Source: Aporhodopirellula aestuarii
GTDB lineage: Bacteria; Planctomycetota; Planctomycetia; Pirellulales; Pirellulaceae
DNA length: 64,000 bases
Assembly: GCF_023701485.1 (NCBI RefSeq)
Contig: NZ_JAMQBK010000012.1
Location: 1 to 64,000, forward strand
Direction of reading: 5' to 3'
A model generated the notes under the pieces. It had not been told where the DNA came from and searched no databases. It worked only from the letters and a program-made list of their open reading frames with translations. Shown here one piece after another: positions 1-7,807 of the stretch. A program made the translations under genes and the position numbers. The stretch's first letter is position 1, and each line of letters starts with the position of its first letter.

Positions 1-98
1 GCGTGGGGGTCAGACTCGCGTTTCGGGGTTGAACATCGTTCAGCGGACAGACACAATGATGGCGTGTGATCGTGTGTGCCTTTGTCGTGAGAACTCCT

Positions 99-1088
99 AT
101 GCCTCGTTTACCCCGTTTGCAATACCCAAACGCCATTTACCACATCACGACTCGTGGTGACGGAAGACGCAAACTGTTTCATGACGAGGGCCATTACGAA
201 CGGCTTACCACGGGTTTGGCAGATGAAGTGAATCGCAGTGGATGGATCGTGATCGCTTACTGCTGGATGCCCAACCACATTCACGCCTTGATCAAGACTC
301 CGCAGCCCAATCTATGCCAAGGCATGCAACACTGGTTGTCAGGCTACGCCAACTGGTACGCCAAACGAAATCGACGAATTGGGCATCTATTCCAGGGACG
401 CTACAAGGCTTTTCTTGTGGAGGATGAAGGATATTACTGGAATTTGAGTCGATACATCCATCTGAATCCATGCAACGGCAGCAAACCGCTGGCCGCTTCG
501 CCGGAAGAATATCCGTATAGCAGCTACCCTGGATATGCTCGCAAAAGCAAACGTATCCCCTGGATCGCCTACGAAGACCATCATCGATACTGGAGCGGGC
601 TCAACGGGGGTAAAGATCCAGCGTCCGCTTATCGAAAGTACGTCAAAGAAGGTTTGTCGAATCCTTTGGATCCAAGCGTCGAGCGACTCAAAGGCTGGGT
701 TTACGGAAGTGAAGACTTTCTTCGAAACGTATTGGAAATGGCATCGGGAGACAGCGACCGGAAGCTCGAACGCAATCTTCGACGATCGGAAGTGATCACC
801 GTGGAGAAAGTCATCGATTTAACAGCCAAGGAATACAAAGTCTCGCCTGACGAATACGTCGGATTTCGAAGCGGTGCGGGTGGGCGTGACGTGGCCGCCT
901 ATCTTTGCCGTCGCTTTACCTCTGCAACCCTTGCGGAGCTATCCCAACGTTTTGGTCTTGGGCATCCAGACAGCTCATCGGACATGGTGAAGCGAGCGAA
1001 GAGATTGATTGATTCCAATGCTGATATCCGCAAACGGGCGGAACGAATCGAAAGGCGTCTGATCGCGAAGCCCGAAACCCGAGGCTGA
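99..1088 (+). CDS. REP-associated tyrosine transposase (RAYT), Y1/HUH family
   Basis: Single-strand DNA transposase of the IS200/RAYT type, a family known to cut and rejoin REP-like hairpins. From the ATG at 99 the protein has 329 residues. It shows the family start (PNAIYHITTRG), the metal-binding HUH motif in PNHIHALIKTP (His60, His62), and the conserved block GHLFQGRYKA followed by YIHLNP, whose Tyr is the likely nucleophile. The C-terminal ~110 residues, including LAELSQRFGLGHPDSSSDMV, resemble the DnaA-like HTH tail of long RAYTs. An upstream in-frame start at 66 is possible, but homology begins at 99. GC-rich hairpins and a 189-bp tandem duplication of the 3' end follow directly. The family is clear; activity is unknown. 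Confidence 0.93.
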   Translation: MPRLPRLQYPNAIYHITTRGDGRRKLFHDEGHYERLTTGLADEVNRSGWIVIAYCWMPNHIHALIKTPQPNLCQGMQHWLSGYANWYAKRNRRIGHLFQGRYKAFLVEDEGYYWNLSRYIHLNPCNGSKPLAASPEEYPYSSYPGYARKSKRIPWIAYEDHHRYWSGLNGGKDPASAYRKYVKEGLSNPLDPSVERLKGWVYGSEDFLRNVLEMASGDSDRKLERNLRRSEVITVEKVIDLTAKEYKVSPDEYVGFRSGAGGRDVAAYLCRRFTSATLAELSQRFGLGHPDSSSDMVKRAKRLIDSNADIRKRAERIERRLIAKPETRG

Positions 1089-1298
1089 CCCCGCCGCGAA
1101 GCGGCGCCATCTGCAACCCTTGCGGAGCTATCCCAACGTTTTGGTCTTGGGCATCCAGACAGCTCATCGGACATGGTGAAGCGAGCGAAGAGATTGATTG
1201 ATTCCAATGCTGATATCCGCAAACGGGCGGAACGAATCGAAAGGCGTCTGATCGCGAAGCCCGAAACCCGAGGCTGACCCCGCCGCGAAGCGGCGCCA
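921..1298 (+). repeat. Perfect 189-bp tandem duplication of the RAYT 3' end
   Basis: Bases 921-1109 recur at 1110-1298 without a difference that I can find. The unit contains the last ~55 codons of the RAYT gene, its stop codon and the adjoining hairpin. The second copy has no start and is not expected to be translated separately. This looks like a recent slippage or transposition event at the hairpin. Confidence 0.9.
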
Positions 1299-1372
1299 TC
1301 CGGAAGACGTCTGATCGCGAACCCCGAAGTTGACCCCGAAGCGAAGCGGCGCCATCTAAATCGACGTCCCAA
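1090..1372. repeat. REP-like hairpins downstream of the RAYT gene
   Basis: CGCCGC-GAA-GCGGCG is a perfect hairpin at 1092-1106. It recurs at 1281-1295, and a degraded third copy lies near 1335-1352. Each is preceded by a TGACCCCG-like box. The block ends with AAATCGACGTCCCAAG at about 1357-1372, which closely matches one end of the ~120-bp palindromic elements found at 42-44 kb and 62 kb. The pairing of hairpins with a RAYT gene is typical of REPtrons. Confidence 0.6.
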
Positions 1373-1440
1373 GTGGCGACCTTATGCATTCACCGTGGAC
1401 AGCAGCGTTCACAAGCCAATAAACCAGAACGAGATTTGTC

Positions 1441-1869
1441 ATGGAAAAAGTTGAAAAAGCTGCCATCAGCTTCTTCGAAAAGAACCTTACGTACTGGGTT
1501 GCGATTTGCATGGTAATCGGGGTGCTGATCGGAAAATTCGCGCCAGCGGTCCCCACGTTTCTTGCGAAGTTCGAGTATGCCAACGTCTCGATACCCATCG
1601 CGATCCTGATCTGGCTGATGATTTACCCGATGATGATGAAGGTTGACTTCGCCAGCATCAAAAACGTGGGAAAGAATCCGAAAGGTCTCTTCGTGACCTG
1701 GGGCGTGAACTGGCTGATCAAGCCCTTCACGATGTTCGGAATCGCCGCGTTCTTCTTCTATGTCGTGTTCAAGCCGTGGATATTGGTTCTCCTGATCGGT
1801 GCCACCCACCCGATGCATTTCTCGTGGCGCAGTTCCGAGTGTCATCCTGACGCCTTGCCGGAAAGATAG
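1441..1869 (+). pseudogene. Truncated ACR3-family arsenite efflux permease
   Basis: The first ~118 residues match the N-terminal third of ACR3 (Arr3) arsenite/H+ antiporters: a short N-tail, TM1 (YWVAICMVIGVLIGKFAP), TM2 (SIPIAILIWLMIYPMMMKVDF), the family phrase NPKGLFVTWGVNWLIKPF and TM3-4. Full-length ACR3 has about 350-400 residues and ten helices; this frame stops after 142. Similarity ends near base 1798, where an unrelated tail begins. I see no remaining ACR3 sequence before the next gene. It is probably non-functional, broken by a deletion or insertion. Confidence 0.75.
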
Positions 1870-2054
1870 GTGCTTTGCGGGCTCTGGGTGGCTGGGGTTG
1901 GGTGTGGGTCTGTCAGGGTGTCCCTCATTTCCGAATGATTGACGCATTTTAGTATTCCAGGCCCCCTAGATTCACTTGCTTTTGGCTAAACTGATTCTGC
2001 ATACTCCGTTTGCCGTATGGATGGACTATTCGGCAACCAATCCAGGAGGATGGC

Positions 2055-2303
2055 ATGAAGACAAAGCACACGGAACAGCAGATCTCTCGCGACGCAGCGA
2101 TGCTGGCGGTAGAGTGGAAAGCTAGATTCGCCCGCGAGTTGCAAGACGCCGCATGTCGGGTAGCCCAGGACGCGGCGATCGTAACCTCGGAGCACTACCA
2201 TCAGGCTCTCCCGCATGCCATTGCCGCACTCGTCCAGCAGACCGAACTTGAAACGACACCATTGAATGCCCGAGAAGAAACAGCCAGTCAAAGAGCAGCG
2301 TGA
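2055..2303 (+). CDS. Small hypothetical protein, first gene of an HNH cassette
   Basis: An 82-residue protein. The ATG at 2055 is preceded by a strong Shine-Dalgarno (CAGGAGGATGGC, 2043-2054), which decides against the upstream in-frame ATG at 2010. The sequence is mostly helical, with no signal peptide or recognised domain. Its 3' end overlaps the next gene by 38 bases, so the two are probably co-translated. I do not recognise the family. Confidence 0.6.
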   Translation: MKTKHTEQQISRDAAMLAVEWKARFARELQDAACRVAQDAAIVTSEHYHQALPHAIAALVQQTELETTPLNAREETASQRAA

Positions 2304-2766
2304 AACGAGTCCGTCTGTAAGAGCGACGGTGAGTTCTGAGCTTGCTGAACTCGCGAGCAAGTTCGCGGTGGGGATGGAAATGAACTTCATCAGTTCGGTG
2401 TCTGCTTCGACTAGCGAGGACGTGATGGATGCCTTTCGCGAGTCGATGATGTCCAGTTTTATTCTGACAATGCGAGATACCGGGGCAAGCTCAGCGGAGG
2501 TTGCGTTTTTGATTAAGCGAGCACTCGACAGCATTCTAGTGCCTGACGAAGAACCATGGGACGACGCCAATAATGATCGAAGAGTTGAGCTTATTGACTT
2601 GTCGATCCAGCAGGGTTTGACCGCCGACGAGTCTTTTGAATTGGCTCAGCTCACGCAGCGAATGCGCAAGCATGTTGATACGGAGTCGGCCATCCCTATG
2701 GCGGGTGCTCGAAAGCTACATGAGCATCTCCTGAGACTTGAGAAAACGCGGCGAGAGCAAGATTGA
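2266..2766 (+). CDS. Hypothetical helical protein, middle gene of an HNH cassette
   Basis: A 166-residue soluble protein. Residues ~105-160 (RRVELIDLSIQQGLTADESF and what follows) have the form of a short helical segment that I recall from many small planctomycete and cyanobacterial proteins encoded beside HNH genes; this recollection is unverified. The N-terminal half has no recognised fold. The gene overlaps its upstream neighbour by 38 bases, and its TGA overlaps the TTG start of the HNH gene. It may be an accessory or antidote partner of the nuclease, which is only inference. Confidence 0.65.
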   Translation: MPEKKQPVKEQRETSPSVRATVSSELAELASKFAVGMEMNFISSVSASTSEDVMDAFRESMMSSFILTMRDTGASSAEVAFLIKRALDSILVPDEEPWDDANNDRRVELIDLSIQQGLTADESFELAQLTQRMRKHVDTESAIPMAGARKLHEHLLRLEKTRREQD

Positions 2767-3359
2767 TATTCGACTATCCAGAACCGCGAACCGCGCGACG
2801 TCATGGCCCCTATGGGTACTCGCGGTATGAATCTTACCGGCCTTGGTTGAGAGATGAGTTCACGTTTCGTTGTATCTATTGTTTGAAACGCGAACGGTGG
2901 GGACAGGTCACGGCGGAGTATGAGCTAGATCATTTTCAGCCTCAAACACTACACCCTGACTTGGAGCTTTCCTATGACAATCTTGTCTACGCCTGCCGTC
3001 GATGTAACAACGTCAAGCGAGCTCAAGCGGTTGATGATCCTTTTGCAGTTGCGACCTCTGGTCACTTGAAAGTGTTGGGTTCTGGAGAATTGCTTGCGAT
3101 TTCCGGCGACGCAATCCGGTTGGTTCGAGTCCTTGATCTCAATGCTGAAATTATGATTCAGTGGCGAGAGATGTGGCTTCGGATCGCAGAACTGGCCGAG
3201 GAAAATGATCCCGTGCTTTACCGGAACCTTTTTCGATTCCCAGAAGATATCCCGCGTCTTGATCGGCTGATACCGACCGGTGGAAATGCTCGGCCAGATG
3301 GCGTTGTACAGAGTTGGTTCGCTCGCCAAGAGAGAGACGAACTACCGGAATCCTACTGA
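2763..3359 (+). CDS. HNH endonuclease
   Basis: A 198-residue protein with a zinc-finger HNH nuclease domain at residues ~37-82: CIYC (Cys37, Cys40), the catalytic ELDHFQPQ (Asp56-His57), then DNLVYACRRCNN with Cys78 and Cys81. This is the layout of the CxxC...DH...N...CxxC subgroup. The start is a TTG overlapping the stop of the previous gene. The remaining ~115 residues carry no domain I know. It lies outside attL, so it belongs to the chromosome or an older island rather than the prophage. The substrate is unknown. Confidence 0.85.
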   Translation: MIFDYPEPRTARRHGPYGYSRYESYRPWLRDEFTFRCIYCLKRERWGQVTAEYELDHFQPQTLHPDLELSYDNLVYACRRCNNVKRAQAVDDPFAVATSGHLKVLGSGELLAISGDAIRLVRVLDLNAEIMIQWREMWLRIAELAEENDPVLYRNLFRFPEDIPRLDRLIPTGGNARPDGVVQSWFARQERDELPESY

Positions 3360-3879
3360 TGCTTGGTAGCTACCTGTGTGCTTACCGCGTGATCTAAGCT
3401 CGCGTAGGGCCGAGTGTCGCTACCCACACTGATAAAGCTAGCAGATACCGTCGAGTTGCGTTCAGGCTTGAGCGTGGGTTCTTTGCGCGTGCAAAGTGCT
3501 GGCACTTGCGTCTTGGCCTTGTTTATTGGACCAGCTTCGTATCGCGATCCAACCGGTCTTATGGAAATCCGAGCGAATGTGCGGGCCGGTCCATTTTGGC
3601 ACGGGCTTTGCATAGGATGAGGCCGAACCGCTTTCTATCGTATCGGTAGGCGACCGGCCGATATGCCACGCGACACATCACTGAACGTGATGTTGGCTCC
3701 GCTGACCCCAGATGGGCAGCGATTCGGGGCCCGATACTAGTAGAGCTACGTTGAATGCGGCGGAGCTCAGGTGAATTCAGCGGCAGGGCAGAGAGAGCCG
3801 GTCAGAAAACGCTCTAAATCACTGCCTTTTGTTCCAGTTTCATTTCTGGAAAGTCGTCATAAACACCGTGATTTCCAAG
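3360..3879. other. Gap without a recognisable gene before attL
   Basis: About 520 bases between the HNH gene and the prophage boundary. The short open frames here have no domains, good start sites or codon pattern that I can support. I see no tRNA or obvious terminator. Confidence 0.5.
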
Positions 3880-3921
3880 TCGGGGCGACAAGATTTGAAC
3901 TTGCGGCCTCTACGTCCCGAA
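3880..3921. repeat. attL (42-bp duplicate of the tRNA-Pro 3' part)
   Basis: Identical over 42 bases to 33864-33905. It contains only the anticodon-loop-to-3'-end portion of the tRNA, with no 5' half, so it is an attachment-site copy and not a gene. Confidence 0.95.
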
Positions 3922-4147
3922 TGGCAAAAACTGACCAAAGCAAAGCGGGCTCATTTGCTGAAAAATCCCCTCACTCGTTGATAATAAGGCTACCAAGACT
4001 GCAAACGAGTTTGCAACTAGGGGCGTTTAATGCGGTATTGCGATGCTGAAATAGCGTGATGAGAGGGGGTTTTTGGGTATTTCCAGGTATTGTTCGGTAG
4101 CCTGCACGGAAACGCACAAGCTACCAAAGCAACCACCGACAACCCGA

Positions 4148-4474
4148 TTACTCGCCTGACAATCTCGATAACAGCAGCTTCACATCGGATCGAATCTCTT
4201 CGACTTGCTTGCACAGATTATCGAACTTGCGATCTCGTTCTTCTAACACCTGCTTTAGTTCAGAATTCACTTTGCTAAATTCTGCAAAACGCTTCGCTTC
4301 GTCGTGTGGAAGTTGGCTGTAAAGCGTTTCCTCGCAAGCGTTCTCTAGTGGTATTCCCTGTTTGGCCTTTGCCGCCTCCTCGTGGAGTCTTTCTCTATCG
4401 AATCTTCGGGAGATTTCGTCATCACTGTGTTCGCCATCAATGAATGGAAAATCTTTCATTGTCTTACCTAGCAT
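4148..4474 (-). CDS. Small hypothetical protein with C-terminal coiled coil
   Basis: A 108-residue, charged, soluble protein just inside attL. Residues ~65-105 (FSKVNSELKQVLEERDRKFD and onwards) have heptad spacing of hydrophobics typical of a coiled coil. A second in-frame ATG at 4459, preceded by GGTAAG, is an alternative start. The family is not recognised. Position at the attL end suggests cargo rather than a virion gene. Confidence 0.5.
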   Translation of the reverse strand: MLGKTMKDFPFIDGEHSDDEISRRFDRERLHEEAAKAKQGIPLENACEETLYSQLPHDEAKRFAEFSKVNSELKQVLEERDRKFDNLCKQVEEIRSDVKLLLSRLSGE

Positions 4475-5052
4475 ATTGAAGTGAATGGTCTTTGTACTGA
4501 GGCGTTAACTCTCGCCGCTTATTAGCTAGGTCGCAAAAACTCGCAGGGAGTGTCGGTCAAACTGGAAACTTCTCAAAAAAAAGTCACTGATCGGCGTCTC
4601 CGTCAGACGCAGGAAAGCGTGTCGACGAGGAGACATAAAGACGCCTAGAGACCTCTGCGATCGACGAAAAGGAACAAGATCGAGGAGGACCAAATCGTCG
4701 TCGCGAGCGTCTGCGATTCCCCGCTGAAACTCTTTTTCGGACGAGTACGATTTACTCCGAAGGTATCTTTTGAGGGTGTTGTGTCGTTTGCTGCTGTATC
4801 GGTAGAATCCCAACTCGGTGGATAAGGCACGTATCTGCCAAGCTACATTTAGGTCACATTTCGACGCAGTATTTACATTCGAAATTCGCTGCCGTGGTAA
4901 AGGCATGGTCATTCGAATGGGGGTTTGCTAGTGCTACTCCACACCGAGACACAATCCATCGGTGCCATGCGACGAAGCATCTCGCACGGCAAACTCATTT
5001 CACTATTCGGCAGATAGCTTTCGTTTCCCGTTTATGGGCAATTGGCATATTC
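4475..5052. other. Prophage segment without a confident gene
   Basis: About 580 bases. A minus-strand open frame of 128 codons (4526-4912) exists but has no recognisable domain, a weak start context and an arginine-rich composition like a shadow frame. I would not annotate it as a gene. Confidence 0.35.
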
Positions 5053-5391
5053 ATGAATAAATCCACGAACGTTGCGATCACCTACGAGAGCAACTCCGCC
5101 TCCACACCAGACAAGTCCGGTGCTGTCTGGATTCAAGAGGGATTTAACGAACTCCATTTTTCAATTAAGGACCTGAAACAAATCGTCCATTTATTGAGTG
5201 CTGTGGATGGGGTGGAGAACATAGATCTGGCACACTACGCAAAAATTAGCATTTCGCAAGATTCTGTTTGGTTTTCAAATAACGGCTATTCCGTCTGCCC
5301 AATGATTAGCAAGCGTGACTTACTAAGCAGGCTTGAAGTCCTCCTTCAGGATTCGGAGAAAAACAGGATAAGAGAAGGTGGGCAATACTGA
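5053..5391 (+). CDS. Hypothetical cargo protein near attL
   Basis: A 112-residue protein from the ATG at 5053; the open frame extends upstream to 4894, but the protein-like composition starts here. It is a soluble alpha/beta-looking sequence, with a stretch around DLKQIVHLLSAVDGVENIDL, and has no signal peptide or known domain. It is transcribed opposite to the virion genes, as is common for lysogenically expressed extra genes. Function is unknown. Confidence 0.5.
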   Translation: MNKSTNVAITYESNSASTPDKSGAVWIQEGFNELHFSIKDLKQIVHLLSAVDGVENIDLAHYAKISISQDSVWFSNNGYSVCPMISKRDLLSRLEVLLQDSEKNRIREGGQY

Positions 5392-5502
5392 CCTTACTAG
5401 ACCCGGAACGATATATGGCGTGCGGTCAAGCAACCTAGTAGAGTTCGATTCGTTCGTGGGACTGGCTGACGCAACGAACTTCTTTTTGCCCCCAACAACG
5501 CA

Positions 5503-6129
5503 ATGGATGACAACGAAGGATGCCTAGCTTGGATCACAGCGCTCAGCGGCTCAGTGTGCGCGATAATGACTGCTGTTGCTGCAATCGCTTCTTGCGTAGC
5601 TGCCGGGTTATCGTACCAATCAATTTCCGACGAACGTGAGCGCTATTCTGAACAACGACGCATAGAGACGACACCGTTCGTTCGCGTTGCAAATGAGTAC
5701 ACAGGAATTCCCATTGTCTCGACTGGCGAGGAACCTTTTGGAACGTGGGCATTTTCAGTAAAAAGGGGCAACGGACTGCGTTTACACAATTTTGGTAAAG
5801 GAAACGCACACGGTTGCGAGTTGCATTGGAAGATATTTGATCGGCAAACACTGAGACTGATCGGTAGTGAAGTAACATTTCCCACAGAAAAAAACAGCCT
5901 CGCTTTTGGAGAGGAGGTAATTGTCAGTTCTCTTCCTGCAACGTTACTTTCCGAATCATCGACGGAAGGCTCGCTCGAAATTCACTGCACCAACGACGCT
6001 GGCGAAATCATTAAGCAATATCTTGGTTTCCACACTTGGATGGAAACGTCCACTGATTCATCAGAGCTTAGGATGCATTGCTTCCCGAAATCGGCATGCG
6101 ATTTCACAACATTTAGCCTGTATGAGTAG
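5503..6129 (+). CDS. Membrane-anchored hypothetical cargo protein
   Basis: A 208-residue protein with one hydrophobic segment at residues ~9-38 (ITALSGSVCAIMTAVAAIAS), then a polar linker and a beta-rich domain to the C-terminus. It is probably an inner-membrane protein with one helix. It is plus-strand, beside another plus-strand gene at attL, and opposite in direction to the virion operon. Superinfection exclusion or another host-altering role would fit this position, but nothing in the sequence proves it. Confidence 0.6.
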   Translation: MDDNEGCLAWITALSGSVCAIMTAVAAIASCVAAGLSYQSISDERERYSEQRRIETTPFVRVANEYTGIPIVSTGEEPFGTWAFSVKRGNGLRLHNFGKGNAHGCELHWKIFDRQTLRLIGSEVTFPTEKNSLAFGEEVIVSSLPATLLSESSTEGSLEIHCTNDAGEIIKQYLGFHTWMETSTDSSELRMHCFPKSACDFTTFSLYE

Positions 6130-6481
6130 TCTCAGTGCGCCAAACAGTAGCAGGACTGAAGCCTCGTAACGAGCATCTTAGAGATCGTGCGTAACCCAGA
6201 GCGATTAAGAAGCGATCGTCAACCTCGCTGTACTCCGGCGCAACACGGTCGTCAGTTTCCTTGTCCAGGACGAAAGAACGTCCTCCCACATAAGTAAAGG
6301 GCGCCGAGACGCCCTGAATACAACATGCACGCTGGGACTTTCTCAAAACAATTGCGCACCGGCCCCATGAACTAAGAACAGGCGACTACACCCACGAGGA
6401 CGCCCGTGGAGAGCCGAGCAAGATGCCAGCGAAGAAGTGGCGGCATGCAGCCGCTGGGGCTCTGTGAGGCTCAGGGCGGCG
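6130..6481. terminator. Intergenic gap with weak terminator-like hairpin
   Basis: About 350 bases after the last virion gene (minus strand) and after the plus-strand cargo gene. The only structure seen is GGGCG-CCGAGA-CGCCC at 6299-6314, followed on the minus strand by TTTACTTA. It could be a weak terminator of the late operon. No gene seen. Confidence 0.3.
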
Positions 6482-7339
6482 TCAGTCGCGTTCCTCGTGG
6501 TCACCCATCGACTGCCGTAGATCGAGCGTCCCGCGTACTAGCGTGCTCACGTCATCGTCAGCGTATACGGCCTCGATGTCCCAGCCGTATCGACCGGGCG
6601 TCTTGTCGAGTTCGTCGTGCTCGATCTCGATATACAGATCGTACTGGTTGGGCTCACCTGACACCGCCTCAGCGTAGGCCGTGCCGATAAAGTGGGTGTT
6701 CCCGTATCCTTCCCCAAACGTCAGTGTCGCGCCGAATCGTAGCGATGGTGGATCAGTCTCTCTCAGCAGTTGCTGTGAAGTGCTGATCCTGATAGGTCCG
6801 ATCGGTTCGATGTCACTATCGTTCTCGTAGTCGTCACGCTGCGTCAGGATGATACGGCCCGCCTCGTCCGCGCTTGGAGCATCGACGCTCACTACCGACG
6901 ATGGCGCCGCTGATACCTTTCCGGTTTCCGACTCGATCGACAGATCAGCGAAGTTGTCTGGGAGCGCTGCCTCAAACTCAGACGTCGTCAAAAGCGCCGA
7001 GACGTCGGTACCACCTGTCGCGGTCATCGTGCCGTACTGTGGATCGTTAGCGGCATAGACGACGCGGATGTGTGTCGTGTCGCCAGCACTCACCGAAGCC
7101 GAAGGCAGGCAAACCTGATAGAGCCCATCGCCGATTTCCGCGAACGAATTGGCTAGGTAGGTTCCGACCGTTCCTGATACGAGAGTGACAGTCGACCACG
7201 ATGACGCTGACGGGCGCAGTTCCGATACAGCAAGGTCCACGTCGTCATAGGTGATCCCGGTGATTGGATCACGGCTACCAGTGCTGCTCAGGATCTGAAT
7301 GACTAGGCGCGGTTGCGTCTCGTTGCGATCAATGATCAT
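6482..7339 (-). CDS. Putative distal tail/virion protein
   Basis: A 285-residue acidic, beta-rich protein without signal peptide or transmembrane segments, and the last gene of the late operon. Composition (many Ser, Thr, Asp; short beta repeats) and place after the LamG protein suit a tail-tip or fibre component. I do not recognise a family, so the function is inferred from position only. Confidence 0.6.
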   Translation of the reverse strand: MIIDRNETQPRLVIQILSSTGSRDPITGITYDDVDLAVSELRPSASSWSTVTLVSGTVGTYLANSFAEIGDGLYQVCLPSASVSAGDTTHIRVVYAANDPQYGTMTATGGTDVSALLTTSEFEAALPDNFADLSIESETGKVSAAPSSVVSVDAPSADEAGRIILTQRDDYENDSDIEPIGPIRISTSQQLLRETDPPSLRFGATLTFGEGYGNTHFIGTAYAEAVSGEPNQYDLYIEIEHDELDKTPGRYGWDIEAVYADDDVSTLVRGTLDLRQSMGDHEERD

Positions 7340-7360
7340 GGTGATGTACTCCCGCAGGGA

Positions 7361-7804
7361 CTAGGCGTTGATGGTGATCTCGTAAAGACCGCTTGCACTG
7401 AGCGAGATGTCAAAGTCACTGGACGTGCTCGATACGTTGCCGCCGCCCGTGTTGAGGTCCGTGATGAACAGGAGATTGCTCGTCCCCGGCGTGCCTGTGT
7501 CTTTGTAGATAACGAGGTACCGCGCTGCGATGGAAACGCTGTTGCCGAAGTCCAAGTCATCAAAGTCGAACCGAATCTTTCCGCTGGCGATGGTTTGCGT
7601 TTTGCTTGCCAGCGTGACCTGTGAATAGTCGCCATCACCGCACTCGTCACCGCTCACGTCGTCAAAGAATTCATCGTTGACGAGATCGACCGCATGAGCC
7701 GTGTCGAGTAGAGCTGCTTTGATCGTGTCGCTAACGAAGTCGACGTCGCCGGTCGTGATCGCTAGCATTCCCTTTTCGTATGCCTTGGGTGTCCCTACAG
7801 CCAT
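7361..7804 (-). CDS. Phage virion protein of unknown function
   Basis: A 147-residue protein starting MAVGTPKAYEKGMLAI and continuing as a beta-rich sequence. Small proteins that begin with a target-like strand and carry a phrase like LDTAHAVDLVNDEFFDDV occur next to tail-fibre genes in many phages (general recollection). It sits between the LamG protein and the terminal virion gene with 3-21 bp spacing. Likely structural; exact role unknown. Confidence 0.65.
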   Translation of the reverse strand: MAVGTPKAYEKGMLAITTGDVDFVSDTIKAALLDTAHAVDLVNDEFFDDVSGDECGDGDYSQVTLASKTQTIASGKIRFDFDDLDFGNSVSIAARYLVIYKDTGTPGTSNLLFITDLNTGGGNVSSTSSDFDISLSASGLYEITINA

Positions 7805-7807
7805 GTC

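Noticed and set aside
899-1389. Minus-strand frames of about 157 codons with repeated peptides
   Set aside because: Repetition is produced by the 189-bp tandem duplication of the RAYT 3' end; no coding evidence.
1390-1947. Minus-strand open frame of 185 codons
   Set aside because: Opposite the ACR3 remnant, His/Arg/Asp-rich shadow composition.
3880-3921. Possible second tRNA gene
   Set aside because: Only the anticodon-loop to 3'-end half is present; no 5' half or acceptor arm pairing, so it is attL.
3771-4049. Plus-strand open frame of 92 codons across attL, containing RFELAAST
   Set aside because: The peptide comes from reading the tRNA-derived attachment core; it has no domain or ribosome-binding site.
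4526-4912. Minus-strand frame of 128 codons in the attL region
   Set aside because: No domain, poor start context and shadow-like composition; left unannotated.
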